NCBI GenBank assembly: GCA_017508195.1
Contig: JAFVZL010000014.1
Coordinates: forward strand, 62,001 to 126,000
Length of the DNA: 64,000 bases
Reading direction: 5' to 3'
Source: Clostridia bacterium
GTDB taxonomy: Bacteria; Bacillota; Clostridia; Oscillospirales; CAG-272
The notes below the pieces were generated by a model that saw only the letters and a list, made by a program, of their open reading frames with translations, was not told the origin of the DNA and made no database searches. Of this stretch, positions 6,799-18,300 are shown in pieces. The number at the start of each line of letters is the position of its first letter. Within the stretch, counting starts at the first letter, position 1. The position numbers and the translations under genes were made by a program.

Positions 6799-8163
6799 TT
6801 AAATTATGATATCTCCGAGATCGTCAAAATTCTTATGCGTAGTTACGACAATTACGTTATCACCCTGCTGTATCATCGAGTTACCGTCAGGAATAATCAC
6901 CTGATTATCTCTTATTATACAAGCAACGAGGCAGTTTTCCTTTACTCTAAGATCTTTGAAGGGAGTGTCATAGAATTTCGCCTTCTTCTTAGCGAGGAAC
7001 TCGAGCGCCTCAACCTTACCCTCAACAAGGCGGTAGAGCGTCAGAACGTTGCTTCCCCTCTTGTTTGCAAGAGCGCGGATATAGCTGATGATCTTGTTCG
7101 CAACGATATCCTTAGGTGAAACGTTGTTCTCTACACCGAGCTCACCGAGAATACTATACAGGTCGTCACTCTTGATCTTAGTGATGGTCTTTCTGACCTT
7201 CATCTTGTTAGCGAACATTGATACGACAAGGTTCTCCTCATCAATATCGGTAAGAGCAACGAACGCGTCCATAGCCTCGATGCCCTCTTCTATCAGAAGA
7301 TCGTGCCTCGTGCCGTTTCCGCGTATTACGGTAGCGCGTGGCAGAGCATCGGCAAGCCTTTCAGCCTCCGCCTTTTTGTTCTCTATGAGCTTTACCCTGT
7401 ACTTCTTTTTCCTTGAAAGTGCGTCAGCAAGATAGTAGCTTATCTCACCGCCGCCGACTATCATAACGTTCTTTAGAGGAGTTTTAACGAGATTCACCTC
7501 AGCGAGGAAGCTGCCGAGAACCGCAGCCTCAGCGGTAAAGCTGACCTTGTCACCCTCTCTGAAAACGAAGTGACCCGCAGGGATGAGAACCTCATCGTCT
7601 CTCTGTACGGCACAGACGAGCACCTTTGAAGATAGGCGCCTGCGTATCGATACAAGGCTCTCACCTACAAGAGAACAGCCCTCGTCCACGGCAACCTCAA
7701 CGAGAAGAACCTTACCCTTTGCAAAATTCTCCATTTTCGTTACCGAGGGAAGGTCGATAAGATTGAATATCTCGCTCGCGGTCTCCTTCTCGGGGTTGAC
7801 GATCATCGATATACCGAGCTCGTCCTTCATATCCATTATCTGCTGGCTGTAATCGGGATTTCTTACACGCGCAACGGTATTCTCAACGCCGAGCGTCTTG
7901 GCAACGAGGCATGCGAATATATTGAGCTCATCACTCTTTGTAAGCGCGATAACGAGATCCGCACCTCTGACCTTTGCCTCTTTTTGAATATCCATACACG
8001 CGCCGTTTCCGACGACTCCGAAAACGTCGTACTTTTCAATAAGGCTCTCGACAGTGTCCTTGTCCTCGTCGATAACTGTTATGGTATGATCCTGGTCCTC
8101 AGCGGAAAGCGCCTTCAGCACGGTTTTACCTATCGTACCAAGTCCGATTATGACTATTCTCAT
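6799..8163 (-). CDS. trkA: Trk system regulatory subunit TrkA
   Basis: This 454-residue cytoplasmic protein has two RCK modules. Each has an NAD(H)-binding Rossmann fold: the first begins MRIVIIGLGTIGKTVLKAL, the second VMIVGGGEISYYLADAL near residue 229. Each is followed by a TrkA_C ligand-binding domain. It gates the TrkH pore in response to nucleotides. It starts 30 bases after the ZIP transporter gene (stop at 8194) and precedes trkH, so all three are probably one transcript. Confidence 0.95.
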   Translation of the reverse strand: MRIVIIGLGTIGKTVLKALSAEDQDHTITVIDEDKDTVESLIEKYDVFGVVGNGACMDIQKEAKVRGADLVIALTKSDELNIFACLVAKTLGVENTVARVRNPDYSQQIMDMKDELGISMIVNPEKETASEIFNLIDLPSVTKMENFAKGKVLLVEVAVDEGCSLVGESLVSIRRRLSSKVLVCAVQRDDEVLIPAGHFVFREGDKVSFTAEAAVLGSFLAEVNLVKTPLKNVMIVGGGEISYYLADALSRKKKYRVKLIENKKAEAERLADALPRATVIRGNGTRHDLLIEEGIEAMDAFVALTDIDEENLVVSMFANKMKVRKTITKIKSDDLYSILGELGVENNVSPKDIVANKIISYIRALANKRGSNVLTLYRLVEGKVEALEFLAKKKAKFYDTPFKDLRVKENCLVACIIRDNQVIIPDGNSMIQQGDNVIVVTTHKNFDDLGDIII

Positions 8164-8193
8164 AATACATCTCCAACAATTCGTGTTTTATAA

Positions 8194-8946
8194 TCAACCA
8201 AGAAGGGTATCCGTCAGAAGCATCAGACAGAAGCCCGCAAGAAGCGCGTAGGTCGCGCCACGCTCCTCACCGTGTGCGTGGGTCTCGGGTATCATCTCGT
8301 CACTTATAACGTAGAGCATAGTTCCGCCCGCAAACGCAAGCGCAAACGGAAGGATCACCGATGCAACACTGACGGCATAACCTATAAGTGTTCCTAAGAC
8401 CTCGACAAGTCCCGTCATAAGTGCAATAAGGAAGGTACGCCTCGGCTTTACCCCTGCGGCAAGCATAGGACCGATAATGACCATACCCTCGGGAATATTC
8501 TGAAGTGCGATACCGAGAGCTATGATGATAGCCTGAGTATTATCGCCCTCGATACCGAAGCCGACTCCTGCCGCAATACCCTCGGGAAAGTTGTGTATCG
8601 CAATAGCGGTAACGAAAAGAAGCACCTTACTTAGGCTTTTGTTGTTATGACTCTCGATATCCTCACCCACCATCTTGTGAAGGTGCGGAACGAGCTTGTC
8701 TATAAGATTAAGAGAGAGAGCTCCGACGAATATTCCCACGATCGTTATCAGAATACCCCACTCCCCGCCTTGCTCGAGTGACGGAAGTATAAGTCCGATC
8801 ACCGCAGCAGCAAGCATTACACCCGCTGCGAAGGACAAAACGATATCTGAAAACTTGTGTGAAATATTTTTGAAAACGAAGCCGAGAAGCGCACCGACAA
8901 CGGTAGCGCCGCCGACACCGAGTGCCGTAAGAATTACTACTTCCAT
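8194..8946 (-). CDS. ZIP-family divalent metal transporter
   Basis: This 250-residue inner-membrane transporter imports Zn2+ or other divalent metals. The family signatures are clear: HNFPEGIAAGVGFG in segment IV and LQNIPEGM in segment V carry the metal-binding His, Asn and Glu residues, and there is a His-containing cytoplasmic loop (LVPHLHKM, SHNNKS). A longer reading frame begins at 8976, but ATG at 8946 starts the first hydrophobic helix and has AGAGG upstream, so it is preferred. A TTGAAA-17-TATAAT promoter lies at 8996-9024. It is followed by trkA and trkH. Metal specificity cannot be told. Confidence 0.9.
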   Translation of the reverse strand: MEVVILTALGVGGATVVGALLGFVFKNISHKFSDIVLSFAAGVMLAAAVIGLILPSLEQGGEWGILITIVGIFVGALSLNLIDKLVPHLHKMVGEDIESHNNKSLSKVLLFVTAIAIHNFPEGIAAGVGFGIEGDNTQAIIIALGIALQNIPEGMVIIGPMLAAGVKPRRTFLIALMTGLVEVLGTLIGYAVSVASVILPFALAFAGGTMLYVISDEMIPETHAHGEERGATYALLAGFCLMLLTDTLLG

Positions 8947-8995
8947 AAACAACCTCTGACGCCGAAGCACTGCCACGGCTACTATATATACGATT

Positions 8996-9024
8996 ATTAT
9001 AACACCTTATTTAAAAGATTTCAA
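8996..9024 (-). promoter_or_regulatory. Promoter of the ZIP-trkA-trkH unit
   Basis: On the minus strand TTGAAA (9024-9019), a 17-bp spacer and TATAAT (9001-8996). Confidence 0.75.
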
Positions 9025-9133
9025 CCCCCGCGCGTGCGTAAAATGGTGAGATTAGCTAAGTTGCGGTAAAAAAATGGCCGAAATTCCCCACCATGGGCAG
9101 AAAAGAGCCATCCCGGATTCATGCTCTCCCCAC

Positions 9134-9184
9134 AAAAAGAGACTGTCTCAAATGCAAGCTACCGCATTTGAGACAACCTCTTTT
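9134..9184 (-). terminator. Terminator of gdhA
   Basis: GTCTCAAATGC and GCATTTGAGAC form a perfect 11-bp inner stem, flanked by AAAAAGAG and CTCTTTT, downstream of the gdhA stop codon. Confidence 0.9.
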
Positions 9185-9214
9185 AATGATAAATGTAAAG
9201 TAAAATTAGAATTA

Positions 9215-10600
<1,386 letters not shown>

Positions 10601-10616
10601 TTACCTTATGCGAAAA

Positions 10617-10645
10617 ATTATACACCCACGCGTGCCCGTTGTCAA
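10617..10645 (-). promoter_or_regulatory. gdhA promoter
   Basis: Minus-strand TTGACA (10645-10640), 17-bp spacer, TATAAT (10622-10617). The leader contains a small GTGGC/GCCAC hairpin at 10586-10599. Confidence 0.85.
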
Positions 10646-10793
10646 GTGCTTAACGTTGATTTTTTTATGTTTTATTTTTGTACACACAAAACGGCATTTT
10701 CAAAATTATTGCCGTTTTCATGGGATCTTTACCAAAAAGGGTAAAAAATGTCAAAGAAATTCAGAACCTAACACATTCATATAAAAATATGTA

Positions 10794-10829
10794 GCGAGGA
10801 TACAAATTCAAGTATCCTCGCCATTTTTT
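10794..10829. terminator. Bidirectional terminator next to the YhcH gene
   Basis: GCGAGGATAC (10794-10803) pairs with GTATCCTCGC (10812-10821). Six T follow on the plus side, and a T-rich tract follows on the minus side. It ends the minus-strand YhcH operon. Confidence 0.85.
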
Positions 10830-10860
10830 CGTTCGGTTATGCCCTAGTTACAAAGCCATA

Positions 10861-11316
10861 TTAACAATCAACTGCGATCTTCGCAATCGCCCTGACAACC
10901 TCACCCTCGGTGAGCTTTCTCATATTTGGGATATGAGCATCGTCGGGGAAGGTGATGATGAACTCGCGGGGACAGAGCTTTATCTCGTTGATATGCCCCT
11001 TTGCAAAGAGAACGTCGCGCGCGGGATCGAATCCCTCTGTTACCTCAAGGTCGGCAAGATTAGCATATCCGAAGATCTCCGAGCCGTTTTCAAGATAATG
11101 GATATCGATGAATGCGCCGTGCGCCTCAAAGGCGGGGTCAATTTTATCTCTCGATTCTCCTATTCTCGAGACGTTTACCCAAGCCTTCCCCTCCTCGATG
11201 ACTATCTTTCCCTTCGGAGAGTCGGGGGTGAGGGATGCGAGGATATCGAGAGCCTCAGCAAAGTATTTGTGCATATTCGCATAAAGGTGGCGGTTTTTGA
11301 TGTTATCGGTTACCAT
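10861..11316 (-). CDS. YhcH/YjgK/YiaL family protein
   Basis: This 151-residue cytoplasmic beta-barrel (DUF386) protein belongs to a cupin-like family that includes the EbgC and YhcH/NanQ proteins, some of which are anomerases or mutarotases of sugar acids and sialic acid. The family pattern GKIVIEEGKAWVNVSRI, FEAHGAFIDIHYLENG and ITFPDDAHIPNM is present, with the His and Glu residues expected to hold a metal. It is the last gene of the operon SPI-like, Gfo/Idh, YhcH, which supports a role in sugar-derivative breakdown. The substrate is unknown. Confidence 0.88.
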   Translation of the reverse strand: MVTDNIKNRHLYANMHKYFAEALDILASLTPDSPKGKIVIEEGKAWVNVSRIGESRDKIDPAFEAHGAFIDIHYLENGSEIFGYANLADLEVTEGFDPARDVLFAKGHINEIKLCPREFIITFPDDAHIPNMRKLTEGEVVRAIAKIAVDC

Positions 11317-11353
11317 AATTGTGCCTTTCTGTATAGTTCAGTATGTATCCGTG

Positions 11354-12346
11354 TTAAATTCTGATGGCAGACTTAAGAATTCTCTCAACGAGTCTGACCG
11401 AGCCCATAGAGCTCTCCGGAGTGACGAACGAGGGCTTCTCACCGCGCTCGATGCATCCGATAAAGTATGCTATCTCGTCGGTATATGCACTCGAGGATGA
11501 GATGTTAATGCCCGTATCCTCGCCCTTTTCTTCTTTGACACCGGGATCTATCTCCGCGCCGGAGCGGTAAAGCTTTCCGCCCCTCAGCTCAACCGTACCG
11601 TTCTCAAATACCGCGAGAAACTCTGCGGTAAAGGGAATGTCGGCATAGTACTGAGCACCGATAATGCTTGCGGTGAAGCCGTCGTATACAAGCTCGGAGC
11701 TTATGTAATCGTTACAGCCGAGAGAATCCTTACCCTCGAACTTGCGGTAAACCGCAGACACCTCGCGAGGCTCACCAAATACGCTGTAAACGAAATCGAT
11801 ATCGTGGATGGAGAGGTCAAGCGGCGCTCCTCCCGACTGCGCGGGATCCATCATCCAATCGTTGTAGCTCCAACGCGGTACGGTCGAAAGCCTTCTCATA
11901 AAGATATGCACCGGCCGACCGAGCTCACCCGATTCTATCACCGAGCGCAGATAACGGTAGGGTGCCATAAATCTTACGACGTGAGCGACCATGTAGCACC
12001 TGCCGCACTCCTTAGCAAGTCCTATAAGCTCCTCACACTCCCCCGAGGTGCGGCACATCGGCTTTTCGGAAAGAACGTGCAGCCCCTTCGCGAAGCCCTT
12101 TTTAACCATCTCGGCGTGTATCGGCGTGGGTGTGCATACGTCTAGCATATCGAGCTTCTCGTTTTCGAGCATCTCGTCTATATCGGTGTAGAACCTTGCA
12201 CCCATTTCGGTAGCAAGTGCATAACGGCTCGCCGCCTCACCCTGAATATCACATACCGCAACGAGTTCCGTGTTTTCAAGCTCCTTATATCCGTTAAGAT
12301 GCGAGAGAGCTATTCCGCCCGCACCAACGACTGCGACTCTTATCAT
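11354..12346 (-). CDS. Gfo/Idh/MocA-family oxidoreductase (module 1)
   Basis: This 330-residue NAD(P)-dependent dehydrogenase has an N-terminal Rossmann domain, GAGGIALSHL at residues 8-17, the family EKP motif at 94-96 with its catalytic Lys, and SIHDIDFV in the C-terminal beta-sheet domain with the active-site His. Typical substrates are sugars, inositols and glycosides oxidised at a ring hydroxyl. Its start codon overlaps the stop codon of the upstream isomerase-like gene by 4 bases, so the two are translationally coupled. It probably acts with that protein and YhcH under the divergent AraC regulator. Confidence 0.9.
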   Translation of the reverse strand: MIRVAVVGAGGIALSHLNGYKELENTELVAVCDIQGEAASRYALATEMGARFYTDIDEMLENEKLDMLDVCTPTPIHAEMVKKGFAKGLHVLSEKPMCRTSGECEELIGLAKECGRCYMVAHVVRFMAPYRYLRSVIESGELGRPVHIFMRRLSTVPRWSYNDWMMDPAQSGGAPLDLSIHDIDFVYSVFGEPREVSAVYRKFEGKDSLGCNDYISSELVYDGFTASIIGAQYYADIPFTAEFLAVFENGTVELRGGKLYRSGAEIDPGVKEEKGEDTGINISSSSAYTDEIAYFIGCIERGEKPSFVTPESSMGSVRLVERILKSAIRI

Positions 12347-13158
12347 ATCAGGCTCTCCAAATATACCTTCGTATCCATAATATCCTTCGTCTGCTGCTCA
12401 CCCGAGATCTCACGCTCGATGGTAAGAGTGGCATCGTATCCGATCTCCTTAAGCTTCTCGATGAGGCGCGGGAAGTTAACGGATCCCTCTCCCACCTTCT
12501 TTTCCTCTCCGAGGCTTCTGCCGTTGGTGGGGTAGTTTCCGTCCTTTGCGTGAACATCTCTTACATATTTGCCGAATACGGTAAGCGCGTCAACGGGATT
12601 AGCCTTTCCGTAAAGGATAAGGTTAGCGGGGTCGAGGTTGATACCGAGGTTGTCGCATCCCGAGTCCTCGATAACGCGAAGAAGAGTTACGGGGGTCTCC
12701 TGTCCGGTCTCGAATATGAAGTACTGACCGTTTTCCTTGCAGCGCTTGGCAATCGCGCGGATAGCCGAGAGAACGGGCTGATAGTTGGGGTCCGTAGGGT
12801 TCTCGGGAAGGAAACCGAGATGCGTTGCCATCTGCGTAACTCCGAGCTTCTTACCGAAGTCCGAGCCGCGAAGAAGCTCCTCTACTCTGTGATGACGCAT
12901 ATCGGGCGGAACGATACCGAGAGTTATAGGTCCTTCGATAAAGTTCCATACTCTGTATCCCGACCAACCGCACCAGAGGGTAGATATCTGAATACCGTGC
13001 TTATCGAGCGAGGCGAGAATGTTATTCGCTACCTCGTCGGTAAGATATTCGTGATTCCAGCAAAGAAGCTGACAGTATTTGAAGCCCATCTTCTCGAGCT
13101 TTTCAAATTTAGCATCAATATCGCAGCTGTCAAGTATAACGATAGTACCGAGTTTCAT
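12343..13158 (-). CDS. Sugar phosphate isomerase/epimerase-like TIM-barrel protein (module 1)
   Basis: This 271-residue protein has the xylose isomerase-like (AP endonuclease family 2) barrel. Expected metal ligands are visible: the Glu in FIFETGQE (about residue 151), Asp in GINLDPANL (about 179), His in RDVHAKDG (about 205) and Glu in TLTIEREISG (about 249). Family members are isomerases, epimerases, dehydratases and, in some gut bacteria, lyases acting on 3-oxo-glycosides made by Gfo/Idh partners. It is the first gene of the operon. Substrate is unknown. Confidence 0.88.
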   Translation of the reverse strand: MKLGTIVILDSCDIDAKFEKLEKMGFKYCQLLCWNHEYLTDEVANNILASLDKHGIQISTLWCGWSGYRVWNFIEGPITLGIVPPDMRHHRVEELLRGSDFGKKLGVTQMATHLGFLPENPTDPNYQPVLSAIRAIAKRCKENGQYFIFETGQETPVTLLRVIEDSGCDNLGINLDPANLILYGKANPVDALTVFGKYVRDVHAKDGNYPTNGRSLGEEKKVGEGSVNFPRLIEKLKEIGYDATLTIEREISGEQQTKDIMDTKVYLESLI

Positions 13159-13219
13159 GTTAAAAATCCTTTCGTCGGTTATTAAATATAATTAAATCCG
13201 TTGCATTTCTGCCATTTTT

Positions 13220-13248
13220 AGTATATAATCAAATCAAGTCCGTGTCAA
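13220..13248 (-). promoter_or_regulatory. Promoter of sugar module 1
   Basis: Minus-strand TTGACA (13248-13243), 17-bp spacer, TATACT (13225-13220), between the operon and the divergent AraC gene. Confidence 0.8.
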
Positions 13249-13300
13249 GAACATATTTGTCTTTAACTAGCACGATTTTGATATTTGGAAAGGAGACGGC

Positions 13301-14134
13301 ATGAGCATTATAGACAGTGTATCGGGTTATGAAACCATCCCCCCTCTTGCGAATAATTTTCCCGTTAAGATACGTTGCTACACATCTTCGGGCGGCTCTG
13401 TGCCGCATTGGCACGAGCATCTCGAGCTTCTCCACTTCACCTCGGGTAAAAGCTCTGTGATAGTTGGCGGCCGCGTTATCAACGCTGAAGCGGGAGATAT
13501 AATAGTAGTAAACAGTAAGGAGATACACAGCTTCGTTCAGGACGGAAGCCATTCGGAGTACAGGTGCGTGCTCATATACCCCGAGTTCTTCTCTGACGTG
13601 GATTTTTCAGGTATACTTATCAATAATCACATTAAAGGAGATGAGATCGCTGCAAGGTGCATCGATATGATGCTCGAGGAGCACGATCGCGACGAGGCGG
13701 GATCGGATATGATGCAAAAGGCTATTGCTTACCGCCTGATGTCCCACCTCATGCGTGAAGAGGTTGCCGAGCGAGTCAGCGCGAAAAACCGCGAGATCCA
13801 CTCCGCAAGGCTCTCGAGGCTCAATGCCGTCTTGGAATACGTTGCATCTCACTACACCTCACACCTTACTACCAAGGATCTTGCCGAAGCATCATACCTA
13901 TCCGACGGTCACTTCTGCCGCTTCTTCAAGAGCGCTACGGGAAAGACTCCGCTTGAATACATTAATGAATATCGCACAGAGCGCGCGTGCGTGCTTCTTT
14001 CAGAGACCGATATGACGCTCTCCGAGATATCTCACGCGGTCGGTTTTGACGATCCGAATTATTTTTCAAGGAGCTTTAAGAAGGCGCGCGGCATGAGCCC
14101 GTCGAAGTACAGATCCGAAACAAAAGAGAAATAA
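13301..14134 (+). CDS. AraC-family transcriptional regulator (module 1)
   Basis: This 277-residue regulator has an N-terminal cupin ligand-binding domain (PHWHEHLELLHF at about residues 36-47, with the metal or sugar-binding His pattern) and two C-terminal helix-turn-helix motifs, ending in the AraC signature DDPNYFSRSFKKARGMSPSKYR. It starts with AAGGAGAC upstream of ATG. It diverges from the SPI-Gfo/Idh-YhcH operon with 142 bases between start codons and probably controls it in response to the sugar derivative. Confidence 0.92.
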   Translation: MSIIDSVSGYETIPPLANNFPVKIRCYTSSGGSVPHWHEHLELLHFTSGKSSVIVGGRVINAEAGDIIVVNSKEIHSFVQDGSHSEYRCVLIYPEFFSDVDFSGILINNHIKGDEIAARCIDMMLEEHDRDEAGSDMMQKAIAYRLMSHLMREEVAERVSAKNREIHSARLSRLNAVLEYVASHYTSHLTTKDLAEASYLSDGHFCRFFKSATGKTPLEYINEYRTERACVLLSETDMTLSEISHAVGFDDPNYFSRSFKKARGMSPSKYRSETKEK

Positions 14135-14143
14135 TCACTACAT

Positions 14144-14189
14144 AAAAATGCCCCTCGCACAGAAATAAGTCTGTGTAAGGGGTATTTTT
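14144..14189. terminator. Bidirectional terminator between AraC and the foldase-like gene
   Basis: Plus-strand stem: AAAAATGCCCCT and GCACAGA pair with TCTGTGT and AGGGGTATTTTT. It serves two convergent genes. Confidence 0.88.
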
Positions 14190-14206
14190 ATATCATTTTG
14201 CAAATA

Positions 14207-15391
14207 TTAGTTGTCGTTATAATCGAGATAGAGCCCAAGACCGAGGGTTGTGCGAAGGTAGGGATTTGCCTCAAGGCGCGAGAAAGCTATCTCCCGGAAT
14301 CCGTCCTTTACGTTGACGTCGCCAGAAAGAAGCTCCAAGGACTCGGCAAAGTAATAAGCGGATGCACCCGAATAGAAATCGGTAAAGAAGTGCTCGACAG
14401 AGCTTGCCGCATAAGCGAGAGGTGTCGGTGCGTATTTGTATATCACGCACACGGTCTCACCGTCTCTACTCACGTCGAACTCTCCTATCTCCATCGACAG
14501 TGCCGTATCTATCATATTCGGATATTCCTCGCGGAACTGCTCGGTTACAGAGGTGCCATCCTTAAAGTAGTATCCGTTGACCCTGTTCGCGGGGTCATCG
14601 TTGTATTTTGAGTAATAGTTCTCAAATGCCGCCTCACTCATCTGCTCGTCACCGTCAGACTTTATGTTGTCTATAAGCAGCTTTATCCTTGCGATATCAT
14701 CCTGTACCAGCTGACACTCTCTGTCGGTAAGATCGATAAGTGTATCGTTACCGTCACCGTCCGGCACGCGATTGCCCTTATCATCGAGCAGGAACTTATC
14801 CTCGGTACGGATAAATATGACCTTAACGTGAGAGTAGGTAGCGAGGTAATCCTCGCAGTATTTTGCGTTTGAAGCACCCGAAAGCTTCGAGCCTCCCACT
14901 CCGTATATTGCCTCCTCAGCGGTGCGCGCCTTATAAAGGAGCTCTGTTGCCGCTCTGAAGTCACCGTAGGTGAAGCCCATATTTTTCGATATCTCGTTGA
15001 ACCTTGATACGTTATTCTCTGCTCTGTAATCGAGTATCTCACGCGTGTTAGTGTCTATCCATTCCCTATCCTCGGCAGTAAGTCCGACAGTCTTATCAAA
15101 CAGATACGCAGCCGATACAACGGATCTTATATACTTATCAAGCGCCTCGGAGTATTTATCGTCATCGCCCGAGTAATTAGATTTGAAGGTCGAAACCAGA
15201 TAGGATGCCACGCCCCGATCTACCGTGATACCGCCGTAGCTGACCACGGAGCCGAGCTCCTTAACAAGCGCGATAATTCCCATTACCGAGCCAAACACTA
15301 TTAAAACCGCAAGAAGCGAGCATATTACGACAGGCAGGATCAGCTTAGTGTTGATCTTGCGCTTTTGCTCGTTCATCTTTGCCTTTGCCAT
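14207..15391 (-). CDS. Membrane-anchored SurA/PrsA-like protein downstream of mfd
   Basis: This 394-residue protein has a Lys-rich N-terminus (MAKAKMNEQKRKINTK) and one hydrophobic anchor at about residues 17-43, with the rest predicted outside the cell. The extracytoplasmic part is helical at first (about 60-200), then has a segment (HVKVIFIRTEDK, AFENYYSKYNDD, YYFKDGTSVTEQFREE, DTALSMEIGEFDV) that resembles the pattern of parvulin-type peptidyl-prolyl isomerases. Gene order pth-mfd-foldase is common in Clostridia and supports the call. Key parvulin residues are not clear enough to claim catalysis; a chaperone-only role is possible. Confidence 0.65.
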   Translation of the reverse strand: MAKAKMNEQKRKINTKLILPVVICSLLAVLIVFGSVMGIIALVKELGSVVSYGGITVDRGVASYLVSTFKSNYSGDDDKYSEALDKYIRSVVSAAYLFDKTVGLTAEDREWIDTNTREILDYRAENNVSRFNEISKNMGFTYGDFRAATELLYKARTAEEAIYGVGGSKLSGASNAKYCEDYLATYSHVKVIFIRTEDKFLLDDKGNRVPDGDGNDTLIDLTDRECQLVQDDIARIKLLIDNIKSDGDEQMSEAAFENYYSKYNDDPANRVNGYYFKDGTSVTEQFREEYPNMIDTALSMEIGEFDVSRDGETVCVIYKYAPTPLAYAASSVEHFFTDFYSGASAYYFAESLELLSGDVNVKDGFREIAFSRLEANPYLRTTLGLGLYLDYNDN

Positions 15392-15396
15392 TTATT

Positions 15397-18300
15397 TTAC
15401 TCCTTGATTTTTTCCTCTTTATCCACTTCATCCATCACCGCGGTATATTCCGCGAGTATATCCGCGGCAAGCCTTGCCGGGTCATCATTCTGACCGAGCT
15501 TATAGACCACCGAGGGTGAGCCGACACCGAGGAAGCTCATTCCCTTGAAACGCGGGAACACCTCAGCCCAGATATCGAGCCTCGGCCTCTCGGGCGTGAA
15601 TATAAGCCTTCCGCCTTTAGCCTCAACCCGGCTGATGCGTGCGCGCTCCGCGAGAGCACGCGCGAGCGATACGTCAACGAGTCGCTCAACGACCCTCGGC
15701 ATATCACCGAAGCGGTCGATAAACTCATCTGTAACGTCCTCCTTATCCTCGACACAGCTGATGAGGGATATTTTTTTATACATCTCCATTCTCGAAGCCG
15801 AGGACGAGATATATCTCTCGGGAATATGAGCCGACAGCTCCATCACTATCTGCGCATCAAAGCTCTCGGGCTTACCGCCCTTCTCCTCAATGACCGCCTC
15901 GGAAAGAAGCTTCAGATAGAGATCGTATCCGACACTCTCTATATAACCGTGCTGCTCTGCTCCGAGAAGATTACCGGCACCCCTTATCTCAAGGTCACGC
16001 AGTGCTATCTTGAAGCCTGCGCCGAACTCAGCAAACTCCCTGAGTGCCGAGAGCCTTTTCTCGGCTATCTCCGAAAGTGCCTTACCGGGTCTGAAGGTGA
16101 AGTATGCATAAGCCTGCCTCTCGCTTCTTCCTACTCTTCCTCGTATCTGATGCAGCTGAGACAGACCAAATCTGTCGGCATTCTCGATTATAAGCGTGTT
16201 TGCGTTCGGAAGATCGACACCCGTCTCAATGATCGTGGTACAGACGAGCACGTCTATATCACCTCTGACAAGCTCCTGCCAGATATCCTCGAGCTCCTCC
16301 TTTTCCATCTGTCCGTGTGCTATTGCCACCCTCGCCTCGGGTATCGCATCCATTATGCGACCCGCAACGAGATCAATATTCTCAACCTTATTGTAAAGAT
16401 AAAGGACCTGACCGCCCCTCGACATTTCTCTTATGATAGCATCGTTTATTATCCCCTCATCGTGCTCGAGGACGTAGGTCTGCACCGGCCGTCTTTCCCC
16501 GGGTGCCTCGTCGAGAACCGAGATATCGCTGATGCCGCTCATTGCCATATTGAGAGTGCGCGGTATCGGGGTTGCGGAGAGCATAAGGGTATCTACGTTT
16601 TTCGCAAGCTCGCGCAGTCTTTCCTTCTGCACGACACCGAAGCGCTGCTCCTCATCTATTATAAGGAGTCCGAGATCGCGGAACTTGATATTTTTCGATA
16701 AGAGCGAGTGCGTGCCTATCAGAAGGTCAACCGCACCGCGCTCGGCACGCCTCATGATCTCTGCTCTTTCCTTCGGCTTCTTGAAGCGCGAGAGCATCTC
16801 GATATTTACGGCATAGCCTCTCATTCTCGAAAGTGCCGTTCCGTAGTGCTGGAGCGCGAGAATGGTTGTAGGAACGAGGAACGCCACCTGCTTACCCGCG
16901 AGGATCGCCTTGAATGCCGCACGTAGCGCGACCTCCGTCTTGCCGAAGCCGACGTCACCGCAAAGGAGTCTGTTCATCGGAACGGCCTTTTCCATATCCG
17001 ATTTGATCTCGGCTATTGCCGTGAGCTGCGACTCGGTCTCCTCATACTCAAATCTCGAGTCAAACTCATCCTCGAGCTCTGACGGTCCCGGGAATGCAAA
17101 GCCCGAGAGCCTCTGCCTTTCGGCATAGAGCTGAATGAGCTTTTTAGCTATATCCTGAGTTGCAGCTTTAGCACGTGATTTGGCACGGTTCCAGTCACCG
17201 CCGCCCATCTTGGATAGCTTGACGGTTCCGTCGTCATTGCGCTGACCGATGTATTTTCCTATGTTTTCGAGTCTGTCGCAAGGCACGAACAGCTTATCCG
17301 TACCCGCGTATTGAATGGTAATATAGTCCTTCGTCACACCGCCCGTGGTGACTGCCTCGATGCCCTCGAAGCGGCCGATACCGTAGCTTGCGTGTACAAC
17401 GTAATCTCCTACCGAGAGGTCGGCGTGGCTCATCAGTCTCTTTCCAGCACCGCCCACACGGCGCAGTATACGCTGACGCTTGCGCTGCTGCATAATGGCA
17501 CGCCCTCTGTCGCGAGCCATGGAGAGCACCGCAATTTTAGGTGTTATAAGCTCAAAGCCCTCTGACGCGCCTATTGTTACGAATATTCTGCCGCCCTCAG
17601 CACCCGTGGGTGAAAAATCGGGATTATCGTACATCGGCACCGCCGCAATGCTCATCTCGGAAAGCGACTCGATAAGGGCTGCCGCCGACTGTCTGTCATC
17701 GGCTAAAAGCACCGTGCGGTACATTCCGTGTCGTAAGGACAGAAGGTCCTCAAAGAGCATATTCGGGTTGTCACCGTAGGATACCGTTCTTCTCGTTCTG
17801 AAGCCAAACAGACCCGATAGCTTAATATTGCCCACACCGCCCGCAAAGGTGTTCACGTGGACGGTCATATTTTCGTCTAAAAATGTGTCAAAGCTCGACA
17901 CGCCCCCTATGTAGCGTGCCGCACGCTCGGAAACAGCCCCGTAGGAAACGAGACCCGCGCGCATCTCATTCAGCCTTTTCTCGCGCTCGGTAAGGCACTC
18001 TCTGACAGCACCCGTCCCCATAACGAAAACGACCGTTCTGCCGAGGCGGGATATATGCTCCTTTACCTCGGAGGGCTTATCGTAGATAATGCCCATATAC
18101 TTATCCCTTGACGAAAGGCTGAGACCCGCACCAAGCTCCGCGCGCTCTCGCTCGAGCTTCGCACGCATCTCCTCGGATAGATTCCTTGATGAAAGAAGCG
18201 AGGAAATCTCGGAAAGTATCCTCTCTCTTGCCGACGAGTCGATTATCATCTCCTCGCACGGAAGTATCGAGATCTGATCAACCGAGTAAAGGGAACGCTG